Shown: piece after piece, positions 8,003 through 16,903 of the stretch
Layout of the letters: the number at the start of each line of letters is the position of its first letter
Position numbering within the stretch: the first letter of the stretch is position 1
Source of the DNA: Kushneria indalinina DSM 14324
GTDB taxonomy: Bacteria; Pseudomonadota; Gammaproteobacteria; Pseudomonadales; Halomonadaceae
DNA length: 64,000 bases
NCBI RefSeq assembly: GCF_003385845.1
Contig: NZ_QRDJ01000006.1
Coordinates: forward strand, 496,001 to 560,000
Direction: 5' to 3'
Program-made: the position numbers and the translations under genes
Notes under the pieces: generated by a model
Databases searched by the model: none
What the model saw: the letters and a program-made list of their open reading frames with translations, nothing else
What the model was told of the DNA's origin: nothing

Positions 8003-9706
8003 TCAGAACTCGGCCCACTCTTCGACATCGTGACGCTGCGCAGCCGGTCGTTTGACCTCGGGGCGAGCCGGCGTTGCAGATACCTTGGCAGGCCGTGGCG
8101 TTGACGGTGCAGAAGCGGTGGCCGGTCTTGAGACGGCAGGCGCCCTGGCAGGGCCCGTGGCGGTATCAACCCTGAAAAACGCGATCTCCTGTTGCAGCGC
8201 TTCGGCGCGGCTGCGCAGGGCATGGCTGGCCATGCTCGATTCTTCCACCAGTGACGCGTTTTGCTGGGTAACGGCGTCCATCTGGGAGACGGCCACGTTG
8301 ACCTGGTCGATGCCCGTGGCCTGCTCCCGGCTGGCGACGGCGATTTCGCTGACCAGATCGGTGACACGCTTCACGCTGGAGACAATCTCGGTCAGTGTCT
8401 GGCCCGAGCGATTGACCAGCTCGGCGCCGGTATCCACGCGTTTAACGCTTTCCTCGACCAGCTGCTTGATTTCACGCGCGGCGTCGGCGCTGCGCCCGGC
8501 AAGGTTGCGCACTTCGTTGGCGACCACGGCAAAACCGCGGCCCTGTTCACCGGCGCGGGCGGCTTCTACCGAGGCGTTGAGCGCCAGCAGGTTGGTCTGA
8601 AAGGCGATCTCATCGATCAGGCTGACAATGGTGGCAATCTTGTGGCTCGAGGCGCTGATCTCATCCATGGCAGAGACGGCGTTTTGCACCACGTTGCCTC
8701 CTGTTTGCGCCTGCTGGCTGACCTCACGAACCAGCCGGTCGGCCTGGGCTGCGTTATCGGCGTTGTGGCGCACCGTGGTCGTGATCTCCTCCATCGAGGC
8801 GGCGGTCTCTTCAAGGCTTGCCGCCTGCTCCTGGGTACGACGGTTGAGGTCCTCGTTGCCGCGGCTAATGTTCTGCGCCGCCTCATTAACGGCCACGGTA
8901 TTGTGACTGACCGAGCGGATGACGTCTGACATCCTGTGCTGCATGGCGGTCAGTGCGCGCAGCATGTCGCCGAACTCATCCTGACAGGTGATGTGGGTCT
9001 CCACTCCCAGATTGCCCTGAGCCAGTTCATTGGCGAAATGGCGCGCCTTGCCCAGCGGCGTCATGATGCCGCGCACCAGCCAGACTGACAGCGCCAGTGC
9101 CAGACCGATGGCCAGGGCGATGACCCCCAGCATGGTGTTTCTAAGCGCCTCGTAGGCCGCAAGACTGCTCTGATTGTGCTGCGCGGCCCGTGCAATCTCG
9201 CCTTCAAAAAGCGCCGCGATGCCGTCGACCACGACCTGATAATCACCGCGCAGGGTGGCAGTGTTGAAAGCGCTGGCGGCGGTGAAGTCGCCGGCGGCCA
9301 TCATGGTCATCATGCGCTGCAGATCGCCCTGCAGGGCGGTGATGCTCTGCTGCAGCCGGGTAGCCTGGGCTTGCTCCTGCTCATCAGTAATCACCGATAG
9401 ATAGGTCTGCATGGCTGCGTTGGTACGTGCATCGTTCTGCGCCATTTCGGCCTGCGTCGTGGCCACGGTCGCTACGTTTTGGTCACGCTGTTCGGCCACT
9501 ACCTTGACGCGATTGCCCAGAATCGCCGTGCGCATGATGCCCAGCTGCTCAAGCGCGGTCACATTGGTATTGAAGGTGGTCTCGAGCGCCCCCTGTGAGC
9601 GCTGTGCGCTGTAGATACCCAGTGCCCCGACGATCAGCAGCAGGACAATACAAACGGCCAGGCTGCCTGACAGTCGAAGCCTGACGCTCTTTTTGGGGTT
9701 CAGCAT
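8003..9706 (-). CDS. Methyl-accepting chemotaxis protein
   Basis: A 567-residue transmembrane chemoreceptor. Membrane helix 1 is about 11-32; a periplasmic helical sensor domain of the four-helix-bundle type spans about 33-190; helix 2 is about 191-211; a HAMP domain follows (about 212-265). The cytoplasmic signalling domain has the highly conserved tip [20 protein letters not shown] at about 366-385, which contacts CheA and CheW. The C-terminus ends EWAEF, resembling the NWETF pentapeptide that tethers CheR and CheB, so the receptor is probably well methylated. GAGGAAG precedes the ATG. It is divergent to the sigma-28-type operon at 10028. The ligand is unknown. Confidence 0.92.
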   Translation of the reverse strand: MLNPKKSVRLRLSGSLAVCIVLLLIVGALGIYSAQRSQGALETTFNTNVTALEQLGIMRTAILGNRVKVVAEQRDQNVATVATTQAEMAQNDARTNAAMQTYLSVITDEQEQAQATRLQQSITALQGDLQRMMTMMAAGDFTAASAFNTATLRGDYQVVVDGIAALFEGEIARAAQHNQSSLAAYEALRNTMLGVIALAIGLALALSVWLVRGIMTPLGKARHFANELAQGNLGVETHITCQDEFGDMLRALTAMQHRMSDVIRSVSHNTVAVNEAAQNISRGNEDLNRRTQEQAASLEETAASMEEITTTVRHNADNAAQADRLVREVSQQAQTGGNVVQNAVSAMDEISASSHKIATIVSLIDEIAFQTNLLALNASVEAARAGEQGRGFAVVANEVRNLAGRSADAAREIKQLVEESVKRVDTGAELVNRSGQTLTEIVSSVKRVTDLVSEIAVASREQATGIDQVNVAVSQMDAVTQQNASLVEESSMASHALRSRAEALQQEIAFFRVDTATGPARAPAVSRPATASAPSTPRPAKVSATPARPEVKRPAAQRHDVEEWAEF

Positions 9707-10027
9707 GTTCTGCTTCCTCGAAATAATGGATCCGATCGCTTCCGTTGCGAGTCGGCCGCGCCCCCGGCGCAGGCCCTGTTTGACGGAGTGTTTCGTCGTT
9801 GGATATATCGACCATCGCGCGATTTAATCGAGTGCGAAAAGACCTATCGGTTAAATAAATAATGACTAATTAAAGTTGAAGCAGGTTAACGATAGCCGCG
9901 CCCACACAAGCTGCGTCGCGTAAAGTTTCCCGCGCGGAAGCCGATGATGATGACTCAAGGCGTAATCATTCATCACATGGGCGCGACCGACAGGTGACGT
10001 CGGACGTGCCATCGGGTGGGAAACCGG
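9707..10027. other. Divergent regulatory region between chemoreceptor and c-di-GMP operon
   Basis: No gene. Besides the sigma-28-like promoter at 9921-9947, a second TAAAGTT lies 50 bp upstream (9871) followed by AACGATAG at a non-standard spacing of 9. On the minus strand, ACCGATAG (9844-9851) resembles a sigma-28 -10 element for the chemoreceptor, but its -35 match is poor. The centre (9850-9880) is AT-rich. Confidence 0.45.
9921..9947 (+). promoter_or_regulatory. Sigma-28 (FliA) type promoter
   Basis: TAAAGTTT, 11 nt, then GCCGATGA. The FliA consensus is TAAAGTTT-N11-GCCGATAA, so only one of sixteen defined bases differs and the spacing is exact. It points into the operon starting at 10028, with a leader of roughly 70 nt. 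This places the c-di-GMP operon in the late flagellar regulon. Confidence 0.75.
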
Positions 10028-10702
10028 ATGCTGCATTTCCTGAAAGGGTGTTTGCTGACACTGCTGTTGCTGTCTTCGCTGACGGCGGTGGCCAGTGGCT
10101 CGTTGCAGCTGATACAGGCCGGCAACCAGGCGTCCCTTGATCAGGCCGTGATCGAAATCAGCCTGCCGGAAAACCGGCGTGATGCTGTTCCGGATGAGCA
10201 CTACGAGATCGTGCAGCGCGATGCGCGCTTCAATCCACAGGTGAGCTTGATTCCAGTGGGGGGGCTTGTCAGCTTTCCCAACCGGGACATCACCCGCCAT
10301 CAGGTCTTTTCCTTCTCCCCGCCAAGGGTTTTCAGCCTCGATCTCTATCTCAAGGAGACGCCCCCGCCAATGCGATTTGAAACGCCGGGCGTCGAGGTGC
10401 TGGGCTGCAATATTCATGACCGGATGCAGGGCTTTATCGTCATCAGCAATGCCTCCTTTTCCGCCATGACCGATGCTGATGGTCGTATCGATCTGACGTC
10501 GCTGCCGCCCGGTCGCTACCCGATGCGGATCTGGCATCCGCGTCTTGAGGATACGCATCAGCAGTGGTGGGAAGGGGAGGTCGATACCCGCCTTGATAGT
10601 CGTATTGCACTGACGCTGGCGGCCACGCCGCCGCCCATGGCCGAGCCCTCCCTTCTGCAGCAGCGCTTCAAGCGCGGGCTCCGGCATCAGGAGCATCCGT
10701 AA
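10028..10702 (+). CDS. Secreted cupredoxin-like protein ('methylamine utilization protein' type)
   Basis: A 224-residue protein with a signal peptide (about 1-23, ending AVASG). The middle resembles a plastocyanin-like copper site: His91 in RHQVFSF, then Cys127, His130 and Met133 in CNIHDRM, the usual ligand set of type 1 copper. The C-terminal part (DGRIDLTSLPPGRYPMRIW) looks like a carboxypeptidase regulatory-like beta domain. Databases commonly label such proteins 'methylamine utilization', but no methylamine genes are here. It is the first gene of a four-gene operon and its stop overlaps the next start. A GTG at 10016 is an alternative start. Copper binding is inferred. Confidence 0.7.
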   Translation: MLHFLKGCLLTLLLLSSLTAVASGSLQLIQAGNQASLDQAVIEISLPENRRDAVPDEHYEIVQRDARFNPQVSLIPVGGLVSFPNRDITRHQVFSFSPPRVFSLDLYLKETPPPMRFETPGVEVLGCNIHDRMQGFIVISNASFSAMTDADGRIDLTSLPPGRYPMRIWHPRLEDTHQQWWEGEVDTRLDSRIALTLAATPPPMAEPSLLQQRFKRGLRHQEHP

Positions 10703-13050
10703 TGTCCTTTCGAGCTCGTCTCCTGCTGGTCATGCTGGCCGTGCTGGTGGTCGCGCAGCTGGGCACGGCCGTGGCCACGCTCGACACCATTCGTCGCGAT
10801 GTCCTGCACAAGGGCAGTCGCGAGCTTGATGTGGCACTGGACGTCACCCGGCAGCTGCTGGCCGAGCGTGGCCATCATCTACGTGACAACGTGGCCGTAC
10901 TGGCGTCGGATTTCGGTTTCAGGGCGGCCGTGGCCACTCAGGACACCGGTACATTGAACAGTGTGCTGCTCAATCACGGTGAGCGCGCCGGTGCTGACAT
11001 GGTGCTGCTGACCGATCCCCAGGGCCGCATTCTGGCCAGCAGCCATCAGGTGGTAGGGAGTGCCATACCCTTTGACGCCATGTGGCAGCAGGCCGGTAAC
11101 GCTGACAGCGCCGTAGGTGTGGTGTTACAGGACAGCGTGCCCTATCAGATGGTGTTGATGCCGGTACGTGCGCCGGGACTGATCGGCTGGGTGGGCATGG
11201 GCTTTATGCTTGATGACCGCCTGGCTCATGAGCTTGGCGCGCTGACCCGCCTGTCGGTCAGTTTCATGGTGGATGATGGTGCACTTGAAGGTGGCGGGCC
11301 TGCCTTTGTGACCGGTGCGCTTCAGGCCGCGCCCGAGTTGGTGCTCGATACCTTTCGAGAAGCCCTGATGCAGGGGCGCTTCATCGATCACAGTGGCATG
11401 GAGGAGATGACCGATACACTGTCACGGGCCATGCAGCTTCAGCGGGATGACCAGGGGCGCACCTGGGTGATCATCCAGCATGGCCGGGACGATCTGCTGG
11501 CGGTCTATCACGCCCTGAGCTGGCAGCTGCTGTCCATTTTTGGCGTCATGCTGGTGTTGACCGCCATTGTGGCAGCGCTGATTGCGCGCAGCATGACACG
11601 CCCTCTGTTGCAGCTGGTGGCCTCTGCCCGGCGTATCGGCCGGGGGGAGCGTGTTTCGGCTTTGAGTCATGGTCGTCATCGCGAAATTGGCCTTCTGGCC
11701 AATACCCTGATGGGGATGCAGACCGATATCGATCAGCGGGAACAGCGCCTGCTGCACCAGTCCCGTCATGACCGGCTGACGGGGCTTTCCAACCGAGACA
11801 GTGCCCAGCAGGACATTGTGCGAAGCATCGAGCAGGGCGCGCCCTTTACGCTATTGCGTCTTTCCATTGTAGGGTTTCGCCAGATCAACGATACCTTTGG
11901 CTACAACGTTGGAGATGAAGTACTGCGCATGCTGGCGCAGCGGCTCGAGACACTTTCACTGCCATGTCAGCGTGCCTATCGCCTGGGGGGTGACGAGTTC
12001 CTGCTGATGTTGCAGGGAGAGAACATCGTCCCGCAGTGGATCACCACACTGCACGAAGACCTGGCCCGGCCCGTTGAACATGAGCGCTCGCCAATTGCGC
12101 TCACGCTTGTTGCAGGCGAGGTCAGCTCTCCGGCGCATGGTGAGAGTGTCGGCCTGCTGCTGCGTTGTGCCGAAATCGCCATGGACCGTGCCCGCCACGA
12201 GCGTACCCGGCACGTGCGCTATGAGCCGGGCCAGGACGAGCAGCATCAGCGCCGGCTGATGCTTGCCCGCGATCTGGGGGCTGCCGTGGAGCAGGATCAG
12301 CTCACCATGGTGTACCAGCCCAAGGTAATGGCAGCCAGCGGTGAGGTCATGGGGCTTGAGGCCCTGATGCGCTGGCAGCATCCGACGTTCGGATTTGTAC
12401 CGCCTGATGAGTTTATTGCCCTGGCCGAACAGTCAGGTCGAATCACGCTGCTGACCCAGTGGATGCTGCGCACCGTCTGTCGCCAGATCGATCAATGGGC
12501 GCAGCAGGGGGAGCCACTGTGCGTGGCCGTTAATCTGTCGGCCCATGATGTGATGGATGCCACGCTGCCCGAACGCATTCATCTGCTGCTGCAGGATTAT
12601 CAGCTGGGCCCGGAAAGACTGAGACTCGAGGTCACCGAAAGTGCGCTGATTCAGGACCCGACCCTGGCACAGGGCAATCTGATCGCGCTGCGTGAGGCCG
12701 GTCTGCATATTGCCGTGGATGACTACGGCACCGGCTATTCATCGCTTGCCCAGCTCAAGCGCCTGCCCGTACAGGAGCTCAAGATCGACAAGTCCTTCAT
12801 CCTGAAACTCGACAATGATCAGGAAGATCGCATTATCGTGCACTCCACCATCGAACTGGCGCATAACCTGGGACTGAGTGTGGTCGCCGAAGGCGTCGAG
12901 ACGGAGGCTTCACGGTTATTGCTGATGAGCATGGGATGCGACGTGCTGCAGGGCTATCTGATTTCACGTCCATTGCCGTTGGCTCAGGTGATCGACTGGA
13001 TCAGGCAGTACCGCGAAGGGGGCACTACCCCCCGGAGGGCGCTGGGATGA
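10702..13050 (+). CDS. GGDEF-EAL protein with periplasmic sensor and HAMP domain
   Basis: A 782-residue inner-membrane cyclic-di-GMP enzyme. A membrane helix near 5-25 and another near 275-297 bracket a periplasmic sensor of about 245 residues; HAMP follows (about 298-350). The GGDEF domain (about 355-515) has an intact RLGGDEF, so synthesis is possible. The EAL domain (about 530-775) has EALMRW, NLSAHD, VTES, DDYGTGYSSL, KIDKSF and EGVET, so hydrolysis is also possible. The direction of net activity cannot be told. Its ATG overlaps the stop of the cupredoxin-like gene and its stop overlaps the next start, showing tight translational coupling. The sigma-28 promoter suggests a link to motility. 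Confidence 0.93.
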   Translation: MSFRARLLLVMLAVLVVAQLGTAVATLDTIRRDVLHKGSRELDVALDVTRQLLAERGHHLRDNVAVLASDFGFRAAVATQDTGTLNSVLLNHGERAGADMVLLTDPQGRILASSHQVVGSAIPFDAMWQQAGNADSAVGVVLQDSVPYQMVLMPVRAPGLIGWVGMGFMLDDRLAHELGALTRLSVSFMVDDGALEGGGPAFVTGALQAAPELVLDTFREALMQGRFIDHSGMEEMTDTLSRAMQLQRDDQGRTWVIIQHGRDDLLAVYHALSWQLLSIFGVMLVLTAIVAALIARSMTRPLLQLVASARRIGRGERVSALSHGRHREIGLLANTLMGMQTDIDQREQRLLHQSRHDRLTGLSNRDSAQQDIVRSIEQGAPFTLLRLSIVGFRQINDTFGYNVGDEVLRMLAQRLETLSLPCQRAYRLGGDEFLLMLQGENIVPQWITTLHEDLARPVEHERSPIALTLVAGEVSSPAHGESVGLLLRCAEIAMDRARHERTRHVRYEPGQDEQHQRRLMLARDLGAAVEQDQLTMVYQPKVMAASGEVMGLEALMRWQHPTFGFVPPDEFIALAEQSGRITLLTQWMLRTVCRQIDQWAQQGEPLCVAVNLSAHDVMDATLPERIHLLLQDYQLGPERLRLEVTESALIQDPTLAQGNLIALREAGLHIAVDDYGTGYSSLAQLKRLPVQELKIDKSFILKLDNDQEDRIIVHSTIELAHNLGLSVVAEGVETEASRLLLMSMGCDVLQGYLISRPLPLAQVIDWIRQYREGGTTPRRALG

Positions 13051-13898
13051 CGTCATGTCAGAGAGCCGCGACGCTGCTGATCGGGGCGTGCTGCTTCATG
13101 ATGGCAAACCAGGCCCCGGCCGGCAGCCGCCTGCAGGGCACCGGCGGTGTCATGCCGATCGAGGGAGGCAGCGGCGGCGGCCTTTCTCCCTGGGGCGTGC
13201 TGGCAGGCACTGCCAGTGACACCGAGACAGCGGTGACGGTGGGCGCCACGCGCGCCGATGTGGATGATTACCACCTTGTGGTCAACGGCGTGGCCGCCAA
13301 CCTTTACGATCGCGTCGAACTTTCCTATGCGAACCAGCGTCTGGCGCTTGATACCCTCGGAGGGCATCAGGCCCAAGAGATTTATGGCGCCAGGCTGCGT
13401 CTGTTCGGCGATGTGCTCTATCGCCCCTGGGGGAGCTGGAGTCTGGGCGTGCAGCACAAGCAACTCATCGAGGGCCGGGAGCTGGCCCGTGCCGTGGGCG
13501 CCCGGGACACCCAGGGCAACGATGTCTATCTGGCCGGCAGCAAGCTCTTTTTCGACGCGTTTGCCGGTCGCAACCTGCTGCTCAATACCACGCTGCGCTC
13601 GACTAGGGCCAATCAGGGCGGCCTTTTGGGGTTTGGCGGTGATGAAGGCAACCACCGGGAGCTGATGGTCGAAACCTCAGTCGGGCTTTTCCTGAATCCG
13701 GACTGGGTGGTGGGCGTCGAATACCGTCAGAAACCGGATAACCTGGGCTTTGCCAGCGAGGACGACTGGCGCGATCTCTATGTCGCGTGGCTGATCAACA
13801 AACACGTGTCGTTGACCGGGGCTCTGCTCGATCTGGGCAGTATCGCGGGCCTTGAGCAACAGCGTGGCGGCTACCTGTCACTTCAGCTGGCGCTGTAA
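13047..13898 (+). CDS. DUF3034 family outer-membrane-like protein
   Basis: A 283-residue protein with an N-terminal signal peptide (about 1-25). The rest is rich in alternating and aromatic beta strands (YDRVELSYANQRLAL, WSLGVQHKQLI, WVVGVEYRQKPDNLG) and ends with a strand finishing in LSLQLAL, as expected for a small outer-membrane barrel. I recognise DUF3034 from the opening LQGTGGVMPIEGGSGGGLSPW and the VEYRQKPDNLG segment. The ATG at 13047 overlaps the upstream stop as ATGA. Its molecular role is not known; the operon suggests a partner of a periplasmic sensing or redox module. Confidence 0.8.
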   Translation: MTSCQRAATLLIGACCFMMANQAPAGSRLQGTGGVMPIEGGSGGGLSPWGVLAGTASDTETAVTVGATRADVDDYHLVVNGVAANLYDRVELSYANQRLALDTLGGHQAQEIYGARLRLFGDVLYRPWGSWSLGVQHKQLIEGRELARAVGARDTQGNDVYLAGSKLFFDAFAGRNLLLNTTLRSTRANQGGLLGFGGDEGNHRELMVETSVGLFLNPDWVVGVEYRQKPDNLGFASEDDWRDLYVAWLINKHVSLTGALLDLGSIAGLEQQRGGYLSLQLAL

Positions 13899-13915
13899 TC
13901 CCTTCGGGAGGGACC

Positions 13916-14356
13916 ATGAGTGCGTTGTGTCGTTTTGCCCTGATTACGGTGCTGCTGGTCAGCCTGTCAGGCTGCGCCGGGCAGCAGAGTGGCTCGTCGC
14001 CATCACTTTATCAGCGCCTGGGCGGGCAGGCGGGTATCCATGACATTGTCACGGACTTTCTCATCAACGTGGCCGATGATCCGCGCATCGTCGGTTATTT
14101 TGCCCATACCAATATCGATTATCTGGCCGCGTCGCTGGAGCAGTACATTTGTGACCTCAGTGATGGCCCCTGCACCTATGAGGGTCCCTCCATGGCGCGG
14201 GCGCATCAGCACATGGGGCTGACCGATGCCAGCTTCAACGCGCTGGTCGACAACCTGCAACAGGCGCTGATAGCCCGTGACATCGACACGGGCGCGCGCA
14301 ATGCGCTGCTGGGTCGACTGGCGCCGCAGTACAACGAGGTCATGCGCGATCAGTAG
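13916..14356 (+). CDS. Lipoprotein group 1 truncated haemoglobin
   Basis: A 146-residue protein made of a lipoprotein signal (LSGC, acylated Cys20) and a group 1 truncated globin. The globin is recognised from LYQRLGGQAGIHDIVTDFL, YLAASLEQYICDLSDGPCTYEG and MARAHQHMGLTDASFNALV; His97 is the likely proximal haem ligand. Most truncated haemoglobins are cytosolic, so export and membrane anchoring are unusual. GGGAGG precedes the ATG and the gene lies 17 bp after the DUF3034 gene, closing the operon. It may bind oxygen or nitric oxide in the periplasm; this is inferred. Confidence 0.88.
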   Translation: MSALCRFALITVLLVSLSGCAGQQSGSSPSLYQRLGGQAGIHDIVTDFLINVADDPRIVGYFAHTNIDYLAASLEQYICDLSDGPCTYEGPSMARAHQHMGLTDASFNALVDNLQQALIARDIDTGARNALLGRLAPQYNEVMRDQ

Positions 14357-14442
14357 GGCCCCCGGTCTTACGGTGGATGACACGGTGACAATACGCGCTG
14401 CGCACTCGACAATAGCGCCTCATTTTTTGCAAAGAATCGCTC

Positions 14443-15138
14443 ATGAGCACTTTTGACAAGACCACGCTGGTCCTGTTGCCCGGCTGGGTGCTGGGACCGC
14501 GACCGCTGGCGCCGCTGGCACGTGCCATCGAGCGCCTTGATCCCCGCATCAGCGTGCAGTGTCCGGTCTATCCGCGTCTGAAGGAGGCTCGGCTGGAGAC
14601 GTGGCTTGAGGCACTGGATGCCCAGCTGCCCGACAACGCCTGGCTGGGGGGCTGGTCGATGGGTGGCATGTTGGCCACGGCGCTGGCCGAACGGCGTGGC
14701 GCGCGTACCCCCGGGCTGATCACCATGGGTGCCAGCGCGCGGGTGATGCCACCCGCCTGGTCGGAGATGAGCGTGCGTCCGCGAGCGTTGGGGTCATGGC
14801 TGGATCAGGGACGACATGACGTCTGGCATCTGGGTAAACGACTGCTGGCGACACTGCCCCGGGCCGGCGCGCGTCAGTCGGCGACGGAGCTGGCGCTGCT
14901 GGGAAGCATGGACCTGCGTCAAACGCTGGGTCGACTGACGATCCCTCAGCTGCATCTTTTTGGCGAGCACGACATGTTGATTCCGTGGCCGGCGCGTCAG
15001 GCCATGGCAGAGTGTCTGCCACCCACCGGGCAGATACAGATGATCACCGATGCAGGACATGGCCTGGTGATCGATCGGACGGATGACACCGCGCAGGCCA
15101 TCGTGGCCTTTCTGAACGCGTCTTCTCGATCAGCCTGA
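14443..15138 (+). CDS. BioH-like alpha/beta-hydrolase
   Basis: A 231-residue cytosolic esterase of the alpha/beta-hydrolase fold. The nucleophile Ser72 is in GWSMGG, the acid Asp177 in FGEHDMLIP and the base His206 in DAGHG. The GWSMGG elbow and overall length fit BioH, which cleaves pimeloyl-ACP methyl ester in biotin synthesis. The usual partners bioF, bioC and bioD are not here, so the specific function is uncertain. It is followed by a minus-strand small gene and has its own short upstream region. Confidence 0.7.
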   Translation: MSTFDKTTLVLLPGWVLGPRPLAPLARAIERLDPRISVQCPVYPRLKEARLETWLEALDAQLPDNAWLGGWSMGGMLATALAERRGARTPGLITMGASARVMPPAWSEMSVRPRALGSWLDQGRHDVWHLGKRLLATLPRAGARQSATELALLGSMDLRQTLGRLTIPQLHLFGEHDMLIPWPARQAMAECLPPTGQIQMITDAGHGLVIDRTDDTAQAIVAFLNASSRSA

Positions 15139-15248
15139 GGCGAGCAAAAAGCCTTTCGGGCGCAGCAGGCAGATATGAAAACGCGTGATGAACAGAAGTT
15201 CACCACGCGGGAAAAAGTGGTAAGGACAGCAGAGTCGGGGCCGCGGTA

Positions 15249-15407
15249 TTAACGCTGCTGGCGCGGGGAGTTACGGCCATTTTTGGCCGCCGTTCCCTTA
15301 CCCTGCTGAAAGCGGTTCCACACGTTCTGCGCCGTCTGTTTGGCCTTGCGGCGGTTTTCCGGCTTGCGAAGCCAGTTGGCGATGAATGCCCCAATTGCTC
15401 GTTTCAT
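15249..15407 (-). CDS. Small basic protein, 52 residues
   Basis: A short gene read on the minus strand: ATG at 15405-15407, TAA at 15249-15251. GGGAGGG lies 6 nt upstream of the ATG, one of the strongest ribosome sites in the window. The product begins MKRAIGAFIANWLRKPENRR and continues with many Lys, Arg, Gln and Asn residues; the first 14 residues could form an amphipathic helix. It is strongly basic and might bind nucleic acid or membranes. I do not recognise a family. A possible -10 (TATACT on the minus strand, 15448-15453) lies about 45 bp upstream. Confidence 0.6.
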   Translation of the reverse strand: MKRAIGAFIANWLRKPENRRKAKQTAQNVWNRFQQGKGTAAKNGRNSPRQQR

Positions 15408-15645
15408 GCTGATCCCTCCCTGGGTGTCGGGATGTTTCCCTGATCCCAGTATATGCGGTTAGCGTCGGGGGGATTCAATATACCAGGCTAAATAACGGCT
15501 GAAGATTCCTTTTGACGGCATCATGTTAACGTTTTATTGGCTGTTCCGGTCGTTTTCACGTTTTTTATCGCCCGTTTGGGGGTTCGAGGCATTTATCTGG
15601 AAACGGCTTTGTTCACTGCTGCCATGACGGTAGAAGAGCAGTCGA

Positions 15646-15672
15646 TTGCTGCGCCTCGGGCTGGCGCAGCAA
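15646..15672 (-). terminator. Stem-loop after the C45 acyltransferase gene
   Basis: TTGCTGCGCC (15646-15655) pairs with GGCGCAGCAA (15663-15672), a perfect 10-bp stem with a 7-nt loop, a few bases past the stop of the minus-strand gene at 15681. There is no T tract, so termination is likely but not certain. Confidence 0.4.
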
Positions 15673-15680
15673 AAGGGGCT

Positions 15681-16736
15681 TCACAGGCTCAATGTGACAA
15701 TGTCCGGCTGATCGGCCGGTTTGCCCAGACTCAATTCGGCACGCTTTTCCGTCAGGTTCATGACGATCGTGAAAATCGTTTCCATGCGTTCGCCCTCGGG
15801 CGTGTCCGGATTTTCTCTCCGATTAATGGCATCCGGCGCGCCCTGTTCATCACTCAGGTGTGATCGCAGGGTCTCAAAGGAGGGCTCGCTGTCGGCGACC
15901 AGTTCGCGCAGGCGATCAAGGCGGGTAAAGGAGTCCTCACGGGGGAAGTCCTCAAGCCCGGGTGGCAGATGTCTGGCGATCAGATGATTGGTATGGCAGA
16001 GTCGCCCGTGACGCGGGGTCATGGCGCTGTCCCCCATCGGAGACACCTCGACGCCTGCGGCGTGGCCGCTGCCATCGGCAATCAGAAAATGCGCCGGTGA
16101 GGCCACCCCCACCTCATCGATCATGTCCAGGGCGTGTTCGACGCCGTCACTTTCCAGCACCCGACGCAGCATGACATGGACCGGCAGCTTGGGCTTGCAG
16201 ATCTGCGAGCGCAGCGCGTTAAGACATACCCCCACGCCGTGCTCGTTGAAGCCGATCTTGCCGATGATGCCGGCCTCGGTCACCATCGCAATCGCCGGCT
16301 TGTCCGGTGCCCGCAGGGTCATGCAGATCAGGGCGTCACGCTGTGAAGCCTTCCAGTCCCAGTTCTGCGCCAGCCACTGTACGCCACTGGTGGTGTCGCG
16401 CTGCGAGAGCGCCGAGCAACCATCGGGCTGAATGGGGCCGCCGGCATGGGTCAGCGCAATTTCGCTGCGGGCGTTGAGCACCAGCACGTCCAGTGGGTCG
16501 ATATCGGCCCCCTGGGCGATACCGGCCATCTCTTCGAGAAGCTCCGGGCAGACATGCTCGATGGCCGCCTTGAAGCGTTCGGCCTCATAGCGCGCCGTGT
16601 CCCAGTCAAGTCCGGCCATGTCCTGAAACATCCGACGATAGGTGGCCAGGCTGATGGCGATTTCCGACGCTGCCTGTCGCCCATGCGCTTCACCGATTTC
16701 GAAATGGGTGCCCCGAACATCGATATGTTTGACCAC
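15681..16736 (-). CDS. C45 family autoproteolytic acyltransferase/hydrolase
   Basis: A 351-residue member of the Ntn-hydrolase family that includes acyl-CoA:6-aminopenicillanate acyltransferase. Such proteins cut themselves before a cysteine that becomes the N-terminal nucleophile; Cys107 in PDGCSAL is that residue, preceded by NARSEI. NWDW and the following GVGVCLNALRS are also characteristic. No signal peptide is evident. The real substrate in bacteria outside penicillin pathways is generally unknown. It is divergent to recB with about 170 bp between, and the position upstream of recB where recC would be expected is taken by this gene. Confidence 0.82.
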   Translation of the reverse strand: MVKHIDVRGTHFEIGEAHGRQAASEIAISLATYRRMFQDMAGLDWDTARYEAERFKAAIEHVCPELLEEMAGIAQGADIDPLDVLVLNARSEIALTHAGGPIQPDGCSALSQRDTTSGVQWLAQNWDWKASQRDALICMTLRAPDKPAIAMVTEAGIIGKIGFNEHGVGVCLNALRSQICKPKLPVHVMLRRVLESDGVEHALDMIDEVGVASPAHFLIADGSGHAAGVEVSPMGDSAMTPRHGRLCHTNHLIARHLPPGLEDFPREDSFTRLDRLRELVADSEPSFETLRSHLSDEQGAPDAINRRENPDTPEGERMETIFTIVMNLTEKRAELSLGKPADQPDIVTLSL

Positions 16737-16903
16737 GTCGCGCTCCTGTTGTTATCCGCCTGATTCACTTCCAGCATGAGCCCCAGAAGTCGATCCGTCG
16801 AGTGCTGACCGGGCGCCGATGCGCGGCACAGCGCTTTCACAAGAGACTTTCGCGATGAATAACGCCCATGGCACACGAGGCGCGGCGATGGTGTAATGCG
16901 CTC

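Noticed and set aside
9843-9870. Sigma-28 promoter for the chemoreceptor on the minus strand
   Set aside because: ACCGATAG fits the -10 element, but the -35 position matches only about three of eight bases, so I did not list it as a promoter.
10258-10264. G(7) tract in the cupredoxin-like gene as a phase-variation site
   Set aside because: Seven bases is short for efficient slippage and may be chance in a GC-rich gene.
15537-15863. Plus-strand frame before the C45 gene
   Set aside because: Its second half overlaps the C45 gene and it has no ribosome site or motif.
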